A stretch of DNA of 64,000 bases from Halorussus salinisoli (lineage in GTDB: Archaea > Halobacteriota > Halobacteria > Halobacteriales > Haladaptataceae): contig SZNP01000011.1 in assembly GCA_005239435.1 (NCBI GenBank), positions 1 to 64,000 of the forward strand, read 5' to 3'. Of this stretch, positions 53,623 through 62,154 are shown one piece after another (position 1 is the stretch's first letter; each line of letters starts with the position of its first letter). The position numbers were made by a program, and so were the translations under genes. A model generated the notes under the pieces. The model had not been told where the DNA came from. It saw only the letters and a program-made list of their open reading frames with translations, and did no database searches.

Positions 53623-55140
53623 TCAGTCGTCGCCATCGAGATAGTCGGCAGCGGTCTGCTCAACGATACCCCGCTGGGAGAGTACTTTCTCGGCGTGCTC
53701 TTCCCGTCCCGTTTCTCGCAGGCGTTCTGCATACTCTTCCGCGTGACCCTGTGCGTGGAATGGACCACCGTCGCGAATCATCTCCCACAACGGGTCGGTG
53801 ACGCTGTCCGGCGACGATGGGTTCCCACCCGCGACGCCCGTCGCTGACTCGAGGAGCCGTCCGTCAACCCACTCGGAAAGCAGTGAAAGCCCGTAGCGGG
53901 CGACATCATCGCGCTTGCGAGCGAGATTTGTCGTTTCGTGGGGGTCGTCGGTCAGGTCGAACAGCATCACCGGGTCGAACGCCTTGAGGCCGTCGTGGTA
54001 GGTACGGATCAGGAGCCAATTGTCCCAGCGCACCATTCGCTGGCCGGCCCACGCACCCTGACTACAGACGACGAACTCTCGACCGACGTCGTCGCCTTCG
54101 ATGACCGAAGTCACGAACGACTCCCCATCCCAGCCGGCGGCGTGGTCGACGCCTACGAGGTCGCAAATCGTCGGCGCTAGATCGATTTGGTAGTGAAACT
54201 CGTCGTCGACGCCGGATTCGACACCCGGCCCCGAAACGATGAGGGGGACGTTGCACGTTCGCTCGTCGGCGGTCTGGTGGTCGCCGTAGACGTTGAGTTC
54301 GCCCTGGTTCTCACCGTGGTCTGCCGAGACGATGATCAACGTCTCCTCTCGAACGCCCTGCTCTTCGAGGGCGTCGAGCAACATGGAGAGATGGTCGTCC
54401 ATGAAACGCACGCCGATATCGTAGCCGTCTATCCACTGCTCGAACTCTGCACGAGAGGAAATCTCGTCGGGCGTCCGATTCATCGCTGCGCCGTCTGTCC
54501 ATCCTCGCGGCTCACGGGCACCGTGTGGGCCGTAGCTCTTGTACTGGTCGCGTATCGTTTCCGCGTCGGGGAACGTCGGTGCGGGGTCGTCGGCAAACGG
54601 GTTGCCGTACTCTTCGGGAGTGTTGTATGGGGTGTGGGGGTCCCAGACGTTGACGTGAAGATACCAATCGTCCTCGGTCGCGTGTGCGTTGAGCCAATCG
54701 AGGGCGTGTGGGACGACCTCGTCGGCGGTCTCCCTCCCTTCGCCGCCGGGGTCACGCCACTCCTCGAACCCTTCGAGGACGTGCCAGGCACCATGGCGCT
54801 GCGGGAAACTACTGATGAGTCCCGTCCGATACCCCGACTCTCGGAGGATAGATGGGAACTGGCGGTGGTCGTGGTGGGTTGAGAACTCTCGCTCTGGGCC
54901 GTGTCGGCGGGGTTCAGCAGTCAGGCCGCCGTGGTTGACGACGCCCGTATGGATGCCGAATCGTCCAGCGAACAATGCCGTCCGTGATGGGAGGCAGGGC
55001 ACGTCCGAGGCATAGTAGTTGGTGAAGCGACGGCCCTCTGCGGCGAGTTCGTCGATCGTCGGTGAGGTTTCACGGTCATACCCGTAGCATCCTAGATGGT
55101 CGGGACGCAGTGAGTCGACGTCGAAGTACAGGACGCGCAT
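53623..55140 (-). CDS. Type I sulfatase
   Basis: 505 residues. It starts MRVLYFDVDSLRPDHLGCYG and carries the formylglycine site C49-L-P-S-R (DVPCLPSRTALFAGR), so it should be matured at Cys49 by a formylglycine-generating enzyme, which was not seen in the window. Metal-site Asp residues (FDVDSLRPDH, VSADHGENQGE) are present. It hydrolyses sulfate esters, probably on sugars. No signal peptide, so it acts inside the cell. A GAATTAACG stretch about 30 nt before the start may be its TATA box, but it also follows the gfoA2-gfoB2 genes on the same strand. Confidence 0.92.
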   Translation of the reverse strand: MRVLYFDVDSLRPDHLGCYGYDRETSPTIDELAAEGRRFTNYYASDVPCLPSRTALFAGRFGIHTGVVNHGGLTAEPRRHGPEREFSTHHDHRQFPSILRESGYRTGLISSFPQRHGAWHVLEGFEEWRDPGGEGRETADEVVPHALDWLNAHATEDDWYLHVNVWDPHTPYNTPEEYGNPFADDPAPTFPDAETIRDQYKSYGPHGAREPRGWTDGAAMNRTPDEISSRAEFEQWIDGYDIGVRFMDDHLSMLLDALEEQGVREETLIIVSADHGENQGELNVYGDHQTADERTCNVPLIVSGPGVESGVDDEFHYQIDLAPTICDLVGVDHAAGWDGESFVTSVIEGDDVGREFVVCSQGAWAGQRMVRWDNWLLIRTYHDGLKAFDPVMLFDLTDDPHETTNLARKRDDVARYGLSLLSEWVDGRLLESATGVAGGNPSSPDSVTDPLWEMIRDGGPFHAQGHAEEYAERLRETGREEHAEKVLSQRGIVEQTAADYLDGDD

Positions 55141-55232
55141 GAATAGTTACCAATTGGAAACCTACGTTAATTCTTTTTTGGTTCCTGTGATTGGCAGTGC
55201 AGCACTACCGACGAAGTGCCCGGGGGGATAGG

Positions 55233-56234
55233 TCAGTACTCTACCTGCACGGGATCACCTGACTCGTGAGACTCGTAGGCCGCTTCGACGACAGCCACCG
55301 CCGCAAGTCCTTCTTCGGGTGTGACCATGGGAGAGTGGTCGTGGCGAACTGCCGTGACGAAGTCTTCGATGAGGCCGGTGTTCGGGTTGCTGCCCCAGAA
55401 GTGCGAGTTCATTTTTGCATCCGACTCTCCGGTCGTCGTGTACGTCAGTGTCTGGTCGAAGCAGTCCACGTCGATAACTCCCTCGTCACCGACGAGTTCG
55501 AGCGTTGCGTCGCCCCAGAAGTGCCACTCATCGGGGCGACTCCACGACCCGTCGAGCAAGAACGAGGTGCCATCTTCGAGTTCCATCGACAACACGTTCA
55601 CGTCCTCGACTGGGATGTCGTGGAAGCGTGTCCCCGACAAACAGTACACTTCCGAGACCTCTTCGTCGAGCAAGTACTGGACGAGGTCGACGATGTGAAC
55701 CGAGTGGTCCATGACTGCACCGCCCCCGGACTCATCCGGATCGACAAACCAGCCTCCTGGCATCTTCCCTCGGTTCGTTCCGGAGATGGAATGGACGGTC
55801 CCGATGACGTCCCGGTCGAGCGCTCGGTGAGCGCGCGCAACCGGTTCGGAGAACCGAAGCGGCATCGCGACACCGAGCGAGATATCTGACTTCTCCACGC
55901 GCCGAACGATGTTCTCGGCGTCTTCGACGGTCGGTGCAAGGGGCTTCTCGCAGAGGACGTCTACCCCGGCGTCGGCACACTGCCGAATCCACGAGCGGTG
56001 GTCAGCGTTGGTCGAGCAGATTACCACGCCATCCGCCAATGTCAACAGTTCGTCAGCCGAGCAGTACGGCATGTCGAAGCCGTTCGCCGTATCTCGTCCA
56101 CGGGGCTCGTTTTCGTCGGCAACGCCGACGAGGTTGACGTCGTCCATCTCGGAGAGGAGCGACAGGTACGCGTTGGTGTGGACGTGTGCTGTCGAGCAAA
56201 TGCCGATGGACACCGGTGATTTAGATTGGGTCAT
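55233..56234 (-). CDS. Gfo/Idh/MocA oxidoreductase (gfoB2, paralogue of gfoB1)
   Basis: 333 residues from the ATG at 56234, the same length as gfoB1; the longer frame to 56357 is antisense to gfoA2. It shares the non-standard loop ICSTAHVHTNAY, DVLCEKPLAPT, GGGAVMDHSVHIVDLV and FLLDGSWSRPDEWHFWGDATL with gfoB1. The ATG overlaps the stop of gfoA2 by 4 bases, exactly as in the first pair. The substrate is unknown, and a different one from gfoB1 is likely because the cassettes have diverged in sequence. Confidence 0.9.
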   Translation of the reverse strand: MTQSKSPVSIGICSTAHVHTNAYLSLLSEMDDVNLVGVADENEPRGRDTANGFDMPYCSADELLTLADGVVICSTNADHRSWIRQCADAGVDVLCEKPLAPTVEDAENIVRRVEKSDISLGVAMPLRFSEPVARAHRALDRDVIGTVHSISGTNRGKMPGGWFVDPDESGGGAVMDHSVHIVDLVQYLLDEEVSEVYCLSGTRFHDIPVEDVNVLSMELEDGTSFLLDGSWSRPDEWHFWGDATLELVGDEGVIDVDCFDQTLTYTTTGESDAKMNSHFWGSNPNTGLIEDFVTAVRHDHSPMVTPEEGLAAVAVVEAAYESHESGDPVQVEY

Positions 56235-57202
56235 GCGACCTCCTCTACCGAGACTGGCTTGTTCCTCCGGGCGGACTGCCGTGCGGCAATGGAGAGGCGC
56301 AGTGCCTCGATAGCGTCTTCGGCAGTCACGTCCGGTTCTGCCCCTGTCCGAAGGCACTGGACGAAGTGTTCGAGCTCGCGGTAGTACGCATTGTGTCGAA
56401 GCGGGCTCTCACTGGATGTGCCGTCCTCAGTCCACTCCCGATATGGAGTGATTGGTGCGGAATTGAATTCGACGAGCCCGCTGTCGCCTGCGAGCTCTAG
56501 TTCCATCGTTAACTCGCGCGATATCGGTTGAGCCCACGACGCTTCAACGTATCCGACAGCACCATTGACGAACTTGAGGGTGACGAATCCATGTTCAGCC
56601 CGCGGCTTACGATGCCGGCGTGCAAACACTTCCTCGACTTCTCCCCAGCACCACCGGAGGTAATCAATGTCATGAATCGCGAGATCGAGAAATACACCAC
56701 CGGATCTATCACGGTCAGCGTACCAGTCATCGCTTCCCCATTCAGGGAATGGTGAAAGCCGACGTGTTCGTGCTACGCCCGGTGTTCCCACGTCGCGTTT
56801 GCGAGCCGCCTGATACTGAGGGAAATATCTGAGGACATGACCCACCATTATGGTCACGTCTTCGTCAGTGGTGAGTCGATCTATCTCAAGTGCCTCTTCA
56901 AGACTCCCTGCAATCGGTTTTTCAAGAAACACATCCACGTCGGCTTCGACTGCCGCTCTGACAAGGGAGAGGTGTGTGTCCGTCGGCGTACAGACGTCGA
57001 GGAAGTCTACATCTGCTTCGGCAAGAAGCGCCGTGGTGTCCGTGTAGGCAGTCGCCTGCGTAAAATTGTACTCTTCGATAAGGTCGTCCGGTCCACTGGG
57101 GGCTGAGACTGCTGTGACTGTTACGTCGTCCATTTGCGCGTACTGTTTGGAGTGGACTTGTCCCATGAAGCCCGTTCCAGCAAGACCGATACTTAACGTC
57201 AT
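56231..57202 (-). CDS. Gfo/Idh/MocA oxidoreductase (gfoA2, paralogue of gfoA1)
   Basis: 323 residues from the ATG at 57202; a TATA box at 57225-57233 rejects the longer frame to 57262. The Rossmann loop GLAGTGFMGQVHS is canonical, FLEKPIAGS and the active-site SGGVFLDLAIHDIDYLRW are present. It is closest to gfoA1, but a segment after the Rossmann domain is shorter (compare the gfoA1 stretch GVIGDVGKVR). Its stop overlaps gfoB2 by 4 bases. Glucose dehydrogenase lies directly upstream on the same strand with about 150 bases between. Confidence 0.9.
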   Translation of the reverse strand: MTLSIGLAGTGFMGQVHSKQYAQMDDVTVTAVSAPSGPDDLIEEYNFTQATAYTDTTALLAEADVDFLDVCTPTDTHLSLVRAAVEADVDVFLEKPIAGSLEEALEIDRLTTDEDVTIMVGHVLRYFPQYQAARKRDVGTPGVARTRRLSPFPEWGSDDWYADRDRSGGVFLDLAIHDIDYLRWCWGEVEEVFARRHRKPRAEHGFVTLKFVNGAVGYVEASWAQPISRELTMELELAGDSGLVEFNSAPITPYREWTEDGTSSESPLRHNAYYRELEHFVQCLRTGAEPDVTAEDAIEALRLSIAARQSARRNKPVSVEEVA

Positions 57203-57224
57203 GTGATGGCTCAAACTGCGAGTC

Positions 57225-57233
57225 CCCATAAAG
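57225..57233 (-). promoter_or_regulatory. TATA box of gfoA2-gfoB2
   Basis: CTTTATGGG on the minus strand lies 22-30 nt before the ATG at 57202. Confidence 0.5.
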
Positions 57234-57351
57234 ACTAGCGCTAGACAATCTCGATCGTCCACTTTTGAGACGGACCTGGGTTACCGGAGAACGCCGGTTC
57301 TCCACCTCTGTTTACCCTCTTGTAGACGCTACAGACGTACTCCGATTTCGG

Positions 57352-58419
57352 CTACAGCGTATCGAATTCTATGACAGACTTAATGACTTGGTCACCTGTC
57401 TTGAAAGCTTGATCGTGCTCTGACGGTGCAAAAACACCGGTGAGTAACTCGTCAAGAAACCAGTCGTCAAATTCGGCCAATGTCTTGATGGCGTCACGGT
57501 ACTGTGCAACGTTCGAGTTCACGCTCCCGACAAGCGCTTTGTTTTCGAGAACGAGTTCACTGTGGAGGCGTCCTCCGTTGATGTCGAATTCCCACTCGTC
57601 AGGGATGCCGAGTAACACTCCAACGCCGTTCGCGGCGAGCGCATGAATCGTCTCAAATGCGTGTTTTGCATATCCCGTGGCCTCGTAAACGAAATCCATC
57701 GGCTCATAGACCTCCGCAACTGAGTCGACGGGTGTCTCTCGGGAGTCGACGTAAGTTGCGCCCAATGACTCGATGATATCGATAGTTGGATCCGGTCGGT
57801 CGCGTCGTCCGAGGCAATAGAGTCGGTCGAACTGTTCACGGCACATCGCGAGTGTCAATAATCCCAGTGAGCCATTTCCGAGAACGAATGCGCTTTCCGG
57901 ACTCCACTCAAAGGCAGACCGTGTCGCGTAGGCGTGCTGGAGCGCCTTTTCGGAGTTCGAGATTGGCTCAACCAAGAATCCGTGTTCCCAGAGAGCTTCT
58001 GGGATTGACACGAGGAACTCCTCGGGGCTAGTAAAGAACTCTGCCATGTAACCATGGGCACCGACGATACCTCGTTCTACATATTCGCCACTCGGGGCCA
58101 TGTCCGGTTCTCCCCGCTCAAAGTACGCTGTCGTCGGTTGTCCTGTCGGCGGCCGTCGCACCGTAGGAACGACAACTTGGCCCTCAGTGAGGTCCGTGTC
58201 GTTTGCGTCTTCGACGACGCCGACGGCTTCATGTCCGAGAACTTGATAGTCTGCATCTTCAGGGTAGCCTCCGTGATTCCCTTCAATGACTTCATGATCC
58301 GTTCCATCGATACCGACACGGAGTGTTCTGATGAGCGCTTCTCCACTGTTAGGGACGGGACGTTCAACGTCAATGATGGTCGGTCGGGTCTCTCCCCGAC
58401 GGACTGCAATTACCTTCAT
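57352..58419 (-). CDS. gdh: Glucose 1-dehydrogenase, haloarchaeal zinc-dependent MDR type
   Basis: 355 residues, matching the Haloferax enzyme in length and order: MKVIAVRRGE, VGIDGTDHEVI (D38), LGHEAVGVVE (H63, E64), PTVRRPPTG, RGIVGAHGYMAEFFTSPE, FLVEPISNSEKAL (E151), FVLGNGSLGLLTLAM (nucleotide loop) and CLGRRDRPDPTIDIIESLG. These residues are the zinc and NADP region of haloarchaeal glucose dehydrogenase, which oxidises glucose to gluconolactone in the semi-phosphorylated Entner-Doudoroff pathway. It may have a broader sugar range here. It lies upstream of gfoA2 on the same strand. Confidence 0.92.
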   Translation of the reverse strand: MKVIAVRRGETRPTIIDVERPVPNSGEALIRTLRVGIDGTDHEVIEGNHGGYPEDADYQVLGHEAVGVVEDANDTDLTEGQVVVPTVRRPPTGQPTTAYFERGEPDMAPSGEYVERGIVGAHGYMAEFFTSPEEFLVSIPEALWEHGFLVEPISNSEKALQHAYATRSAFEWSPESAFVLGNGSLGLLTLAMCREQFDRLYCLGRRDRPDPTIDIIESLGATYVDSRETPVDSVAEVYEPMDFVYEATGYAKHAFETIHALAANGVGVLLGIPDEWEFDINGGRLHSELVLENKALVGSVNSNVAQYRDAIKTLAEFDDWFLDELLTGVFAPSEHDQAFKTGDQVIKSVIEFDTL

Positions 58420-59244
58420 GTTCGGTGTATGGACAGAATCGGTTATGGTTCTTTCGCACAGGAAACAAAATGCAAAACGAGGACGATCAGATAGTTCGTT
58501 GAATAAGCAAAAATGACACTAATGAATAGACTTCCTACAATAGAATCTATATAACTTCAGTTAATTACTAACGCAAAAAATAATCTACTGGGCTTTAGAC
58601 CGGTTATCAGTCATCTAGGTAGAACTATTTGAGAAATTTCAAAATTTCCTAGTGGCTTGATAGCGAAGCGCTATAAATTCAATTATATATAATTTCTTCG
58701 TAAGGTTTAATATTGGTGTGCAACAACTTAACACCTGCCCCGTTAGGGGTATCGCGAATAGAACCATCGGAACAACCATCTGTCAAAATCTGCGCCAAGC
58801 AATGGGCTAGCATCCCCTCACCACTGCTGCCTTCGTTGTTCACTGAGTGTCTTTTCCCTCCAACTTTCCTGCATATATTACCTTTATGTGGATAGCTTAA
58901 TTCAGGCGTGATGGAGGGTATAAACCTCTCTCCGAAGCTATAGTTACCTCCTAACGTCATCAATTTTCTTGGGTGGAGAGTCACCGCGCTCAAATAGCAC
59001 TTAATTAAGGTTGCCCGGTAGTAGATATATCCATAACTAACTGACTATTTTCATATTATCTGTACTAAAATAATAATCATACGAAAATATAAACAATGAC
59101 TGTAAGCGTGCAGAATGGGCTGACAATAACAAACTTGTATCGTCTATGCGCACATTACCTAGATAATATGTCACTTTATAATAAGCCAGACCGGCGAAGT
59201 CTGCTGCCTCGAAGCGTAGAATGAGGATACCGTTATGAGATTTA
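58420..59244. other. AT-rich stretch with palindromes, no supported gene
   Basis: About 820 bases, much AT-richer than the island, marking its right end. It holds a perfect 14-base palindrome at 58681-58694 (AATTATATATAATT), a hairpin at 58660-58674 (ATAGCG/CGCTAT with a 3-base loop) and a self-complementary run of GAAATTTC at about 58632. A 104-codon minus-strand frame at 58679-58993 has no known relatives. Confidence 0.4.
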
Positions 59245-59890
59245 TCAACTGTCGTCGGCCGAGTATCCCATTTTCAGTAGTTCGTCAAGAACGTCTTCGC
59301 AGTTCCGTAGTGCCGCGCGATATACCGCCTCGCGTACGTCGAACTTGGCAAGGGATCGCCCGAGTTCGGATTCTACGTCTGTGATGAGAGCGCGCTCGAA
59401 CTGGATGGATTTGTCTTGAACGACTCGCCAGACAATATAGGGCCTCTATTGGTCTGTCGACTCGTTCGACGGAGGGAAGTGCGAGGACTCGTTCCCCGCC
59501 TCTGCGGCCGTCGCAGACGCCCTCGGCGTCTCTTCGACTTGCTCGCCCTCTATCTTCTCGTTTTCTTCACTCGAACTCGATTGGCCTCTGGGGGTCGCCG
59601 ACCTTGTTTCATCCTCGTTTTCCGTTTTTTGCGTCTAGCACTTCGTCGTCTGCCTCGTCATTATCGTCGCCCCAGAGGTGTGCTGTTCGGCGGGTTCAAG
59701 CGTTCTTCCTCGGAGACGTGGCGTGAACAGGGCACGCTGGTCTCGACTTCTACACTATCGAGAAGACCGTCTACGACAGCTACTGATGGCCGGACTTGAG
59801 TCGCCACTTTCGAAGGCGAACCTGACGAGATAGTAGGAGACGTACTAGAAACCGATAGCATTCCCCAAGAATCGGTAGGAAGCAAAATCG
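59245..59890 (-). pseudogene. Decayed gene remnant with internal stops and frameshift
   Basis: On the minus strand the sequence before the TGA at 59245-59247 reads like the end of a real protein (SIQFERALITDVESELGRS, YRAALRNCEDVLDELLKMGY), but there is no start codon and an in-frame TAG lies at about 59451-59453. Upstream, the same frame encodes a Ser/Glu-rich disordered stretch (SSSSEENEKIEGEQVEETPR), then needs a frameshift near 59635-59650. The plus strand carries another coding-like fragment ending at about 59940 (IVYRFNQRIYACGVCVG). Together they look like old accessory genes that have decayed. Confidence 0.35.
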
Positions 59891-59953
59891 TGTACCGGTT
59901 TAACCAACGAATCTACGCATGTGGCGTCTGTGTTGGTTAACAGGGACTGACCC

Positions 59954-60274
59954 TTGTCCTGCGAGCCACTGACGCCCCGAACGGACCTTAAGACCGACGT
60001 CGTCGACACGCTTGACGATTATTCTCCCGAACTGCTCCGCCCCGTTGCCTGCTACGCCGAGGATTTCGCCGAATATCGCGAGTGTGGAGACCGCCTCGTC
60101 GAAGAAGACAGCGAAGACGAGGTCGAAGAACAACCGGACGATCTCCCGGATGGCGTCCGGTCGAAGGCAACAATCACGTTCAAAGAGATCAACGACAACT
60201 GCTACTACGGTCAGTGGCGGGAAGGGGACAAAATCCGCTCCCAGTACAAAGGCCCAGTAAATTCTGTAGAATGA
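59954..60274 (+). CDS. DUF6788-like small haloarchaeal protein, possibly N-terminally eroded
   Basis: 106 residues from a TTG at 59954; a TGA lies just upstream and no ATG is available, so the N-terminus may have been lost. The C-terminal part KATITFKEINDNCYYGQWREGDKIRSQYKGPVN closely fits what I recall of haloarchaeal DUF6788 proteins, with an acidic middle (EEDSEDEVEEQPDDLPD). These proteins occur on plasmids and mobile regions; the function is unknown. A Cys and a Gly replace Arg and Tyr-Tyr in the expected NDNRYYYWQW motif, which also suggests decay. Confidence 0.55.
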   Translation: MSCEPLTPRTDLKTDVVDTLDDYSPELLRPVACYAEDFAEYRECGDRLVEEDSEDEVEEQPDDLPDGVRSKATITFKEINDNCYYGQWREGDKIRSQYKGPVNSVE

Positions 60275-60371
60275 ATCACCGCGGATTCCCCACGAATAAC
60301 TTACATCTCAATAGATTCTACATTATCTTCTGCGTCTTCAGAGGAGATTTCCAGACACCACGTTTCCTCTG

Positions 60372-61601
60372 CTATTTCCCGTCGTGGTAACTCGAGAGTG
60401 ACTCATGCACCCCAATCGAATCTAGAGTTTCCTCTAAGGCTGTGACGACCAAGCCAAGGTCCTGCTGGAGATCATATTCGCGGTACTTCCCGCCAGCTAG
60501 TCCCTCATTCTTCTCAGTTAGGGAAAGGATTCCTAGCATCCCGAGTTCGTCAAGGTGGTCACGAAGCCAACGACCAGTGTGCTCGTCGCGGCCAGCGAGC
60601 GAACAGACGTGCTGGTATCTGGGATATATTTCTCGCGACCGTACTGGCGTTTCGTCTTCAGATGAAAGAGTCGCAAGCGCATATAGGATATATCGTTCGT
60701 GGTCGTTTAGGTCCGAGATTCCCTCTTCGATTTCTTTCTTTTCGACACGCTCCAGTGCCTCCTCAACGTGGTCTTCTTGAACGACACCCTCGTCGTTCCC
60801 GCGAGCGATGTCGCCTGCTGTCAGTAGCAGGTCGAGTGCGTGCCGGGCGTCGCCTGAAGCCTGTGCTCCTAATGCTGCACACTTTGGAATCACGTCGTCA
60901 GTAAGGGCGTCGTCTTTGAATGCGACGTTCGCACGCTGTTTGAGAACCTCACGGAGTTCGTTCGCGTCGTAGTGCGGAAACGAGATTGTGCGTTCACAAA
61001 GCGATGAGCGGACTTTCGGGGAGAGACGGTCTCGGAACGTGAGGTCGTTACTAATACCGATGACGCCGACGCGAGCGTTTTGCAGGTTTTCGTTTTCGCG
61101 GGCGCGAGAAAGCTGGTAGAGGATGCTATCTTCGCCTTGGTTGATGTGATCAACTTCGTCAAGGACGATGAGGATGATGCCGCCACGGTCGTCGAGGTCC
61201 TGCCAGAGTTTGGCGTAGACCTCGCTTTTACTATAGCCGGATTCGGGAATATGATCCTCAGGTGGGCGGAGAGCATTGACGAGAGCAACACCGACTCGGT
61301 AGCTAGTTTCGAATCCATCACAATTGATATACGCGGTGGAGAGGGTGAGGTCAGGATACTGTTCGGCGTCTTCTTTGAGATTACGGAGGAGATACCGAGT
61401 GGCAGCGGTTTTGCCGACGCCAGCTTTCCCGTAGAGGAAGACGTTATTCGGCTGTTCGCCGTAGATAACGGGTTCGAGCGCTTCGTGGTATTCGTCGAGT
61501 TCGTCGTCGCGGCCGACGAGGGTATTCGGTGTGTAATCATCGAGGAGTGCTTCTCGGTTCTCGAACGGAGTGATTGACCGCTCGAAGCTATGCGACCCCA
61601 T
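60372..61601 (-). CDS. orc/cdc6: Orc1/Cdc6-family replication initiator
   Basis: 409 residues from the ATG at 61601. Upstream in-frame Met codons lie at 61619 and 61625, but a TATA box at 61631-61638 fits 61601 and the family pattern (FERSITPFENREALLDDYTPN) starts there. Walker A is GKAGVGKT (58-65), Walker B is ILIVLDEVDHI, then Sensor-1 VGVIGISNDL and an arginine-finger region VRSSLCERTISFPHY. The C-terminal winged helix is present (DLNDHERYILYALATLSSEDE to LGILSLTEKNEGLAGGKYREY). It loads the replicative helicase at an origin, here probably the repeat region next to it. It belongs to the plasmid or secondary-origin type rather than the main chromosomal Orc1. Confidence 0.92.
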   Translation of the reverse strand: MGSHSFERSITPFENREALLDDYTPNTLVGRDDELDEYHEALEPVIYGEQPNNVFLYGKAGVGKTAATRYLLRNLKEDAEQYPDLTLSTAYINCDGFETSYRVGVALVNALRPPEDHIPESGYSKSEVYAKLWQDLDDRGGIILIVLDEVDHINQGEDSILYQLSRARENENLQNARVGVIGISNDLTFRDRLSPKVRSSLCERTISFPHYDANELREVLKQRANVAFKDDALTDDVIPKCAALGAQASGDARHALDLLLTAGDIARGNDEGVVQEDHVEEALERVEKKEIEEGISDLNDHERYILYALATLSSEDETPVRSREIYPRYQHVCSLAGRDEHTGRWLRDHLDELGMLGILSLTEKNEGLAGGKYREYDLQQDLGLVVTALEETLDSIGVHESLSSYHDGK

Positions 61602-61630
61602 CTTGACGTTGACTAACATACTCATCAGTG

Positions 61631-61638
61631 ATAAAACC
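61631..61638 (-). promoter_or_regulatory. TATA box of the orc/cdc6 gene
   Basis: GGTTTTAT on the minus strand lies about 30 nt before the ATG at 61601 and right beside the origin repeats. Confidence 0.45.
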
Positions 61639-61688
61639 ACCCGTTCCGATGTTTCCTATGATTCCTTTGCTAATAGGGTTTAAGTGAG

Positions 61689-61720
61689 ACACACACACCA
61701 CATTTCCTTTGCTATCGGTT
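61689..61720 (-). repeat. Origin repeat, inverted copy
   Basis: The minus strand reads AACCGATAGCAAAGGAAAT followed by a GT-rich run, matching the direct copies at 61921 and 61981 in opposite orientation. Confidence 0.65.
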
Positions 61721-61851
61721 CGAGTGGAACACCTGGAAGAGAGCACTAGACAAATGGAAAGTTTTAACACACATAACTCCTAACAGTATCCGTAATATAG
61801 TCTATTTAGGTTATTGTGACTAGCTAATCATGGTCTAAGTTTACCCGCTCT

Positions 61852-61882
61852 CTGGAAAAGCAGAGGAAAACCGGTGTGTGTG
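61852..61882 (+). repeat. Origin repeat, direct copy 1
   Basis: Core GAGGAAAACCGGTGTGTG. It lacks the GATAGCAAA part that precedes copies 2 and 3. Confidence 0.65.
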
Positions 61883-61890
61883 TTGTTGAT

Positions 61891-61945
61891 ACTGCTAACT
61901 GCACCTACGGTTACAACGGATAGCAAAGGAAATCCGGTGTGTGTC
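61891..61945 (+). repeat. Origin repeat, direct copy 2 (long unit)
   Basis: The unit combines CTGCTAACTGCACCTACGG with GATAGCAAAGGAAATCCGG and a GTGTG run. Its core is 63 bases from that of copy 1. Confidence 0.7.
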
Positions 61946-61950
61946 CGTGA

Positions 61951-62003
61951 TTTGCTGACTCCGCCTACGGTTTCAGCCGATAGCAAAGGAAACCCGGTGT
62001 GGA
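61951..62003 (+). repeat. Origin repeat, direct copy 3 (long unit)
   Basis: TTGCTGACTCCGCCTACGG followed by GATAGCAAAGGAAACCCGG and GTGTGG. It matches copy 2 at most positions over more than 50 bases, with a 60-base period. Confidence 0.7.
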
Positions 62004-62154
62004 TTTCGGTGAAGGGAAATTGATATCACTAACCGAGAAACTCGCCTACAAATTACAGAAGATGAATGACTGCATGTTTTCCTGATATGGCCGGAGCATC
62101 GACACGCTAGATTGTCTCTACAATGATTTGTACTCTAATTCGACAATAGAGCGG

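Noticed and set aside
58679..58993. 104-codon minus-strand frame in AT-rich DNA
   Set aside because: No known relatives, no promoter seen and Cys/Gly-rich stretches. Kept out as too weak.
59416..59799. 127-codon plus-strand frame rich in Arg and Leu
   Set aside because: Antisense to the coding-like remnant on the minus strand; the Arg richness is a by-product of the acidic protein on the other strand.
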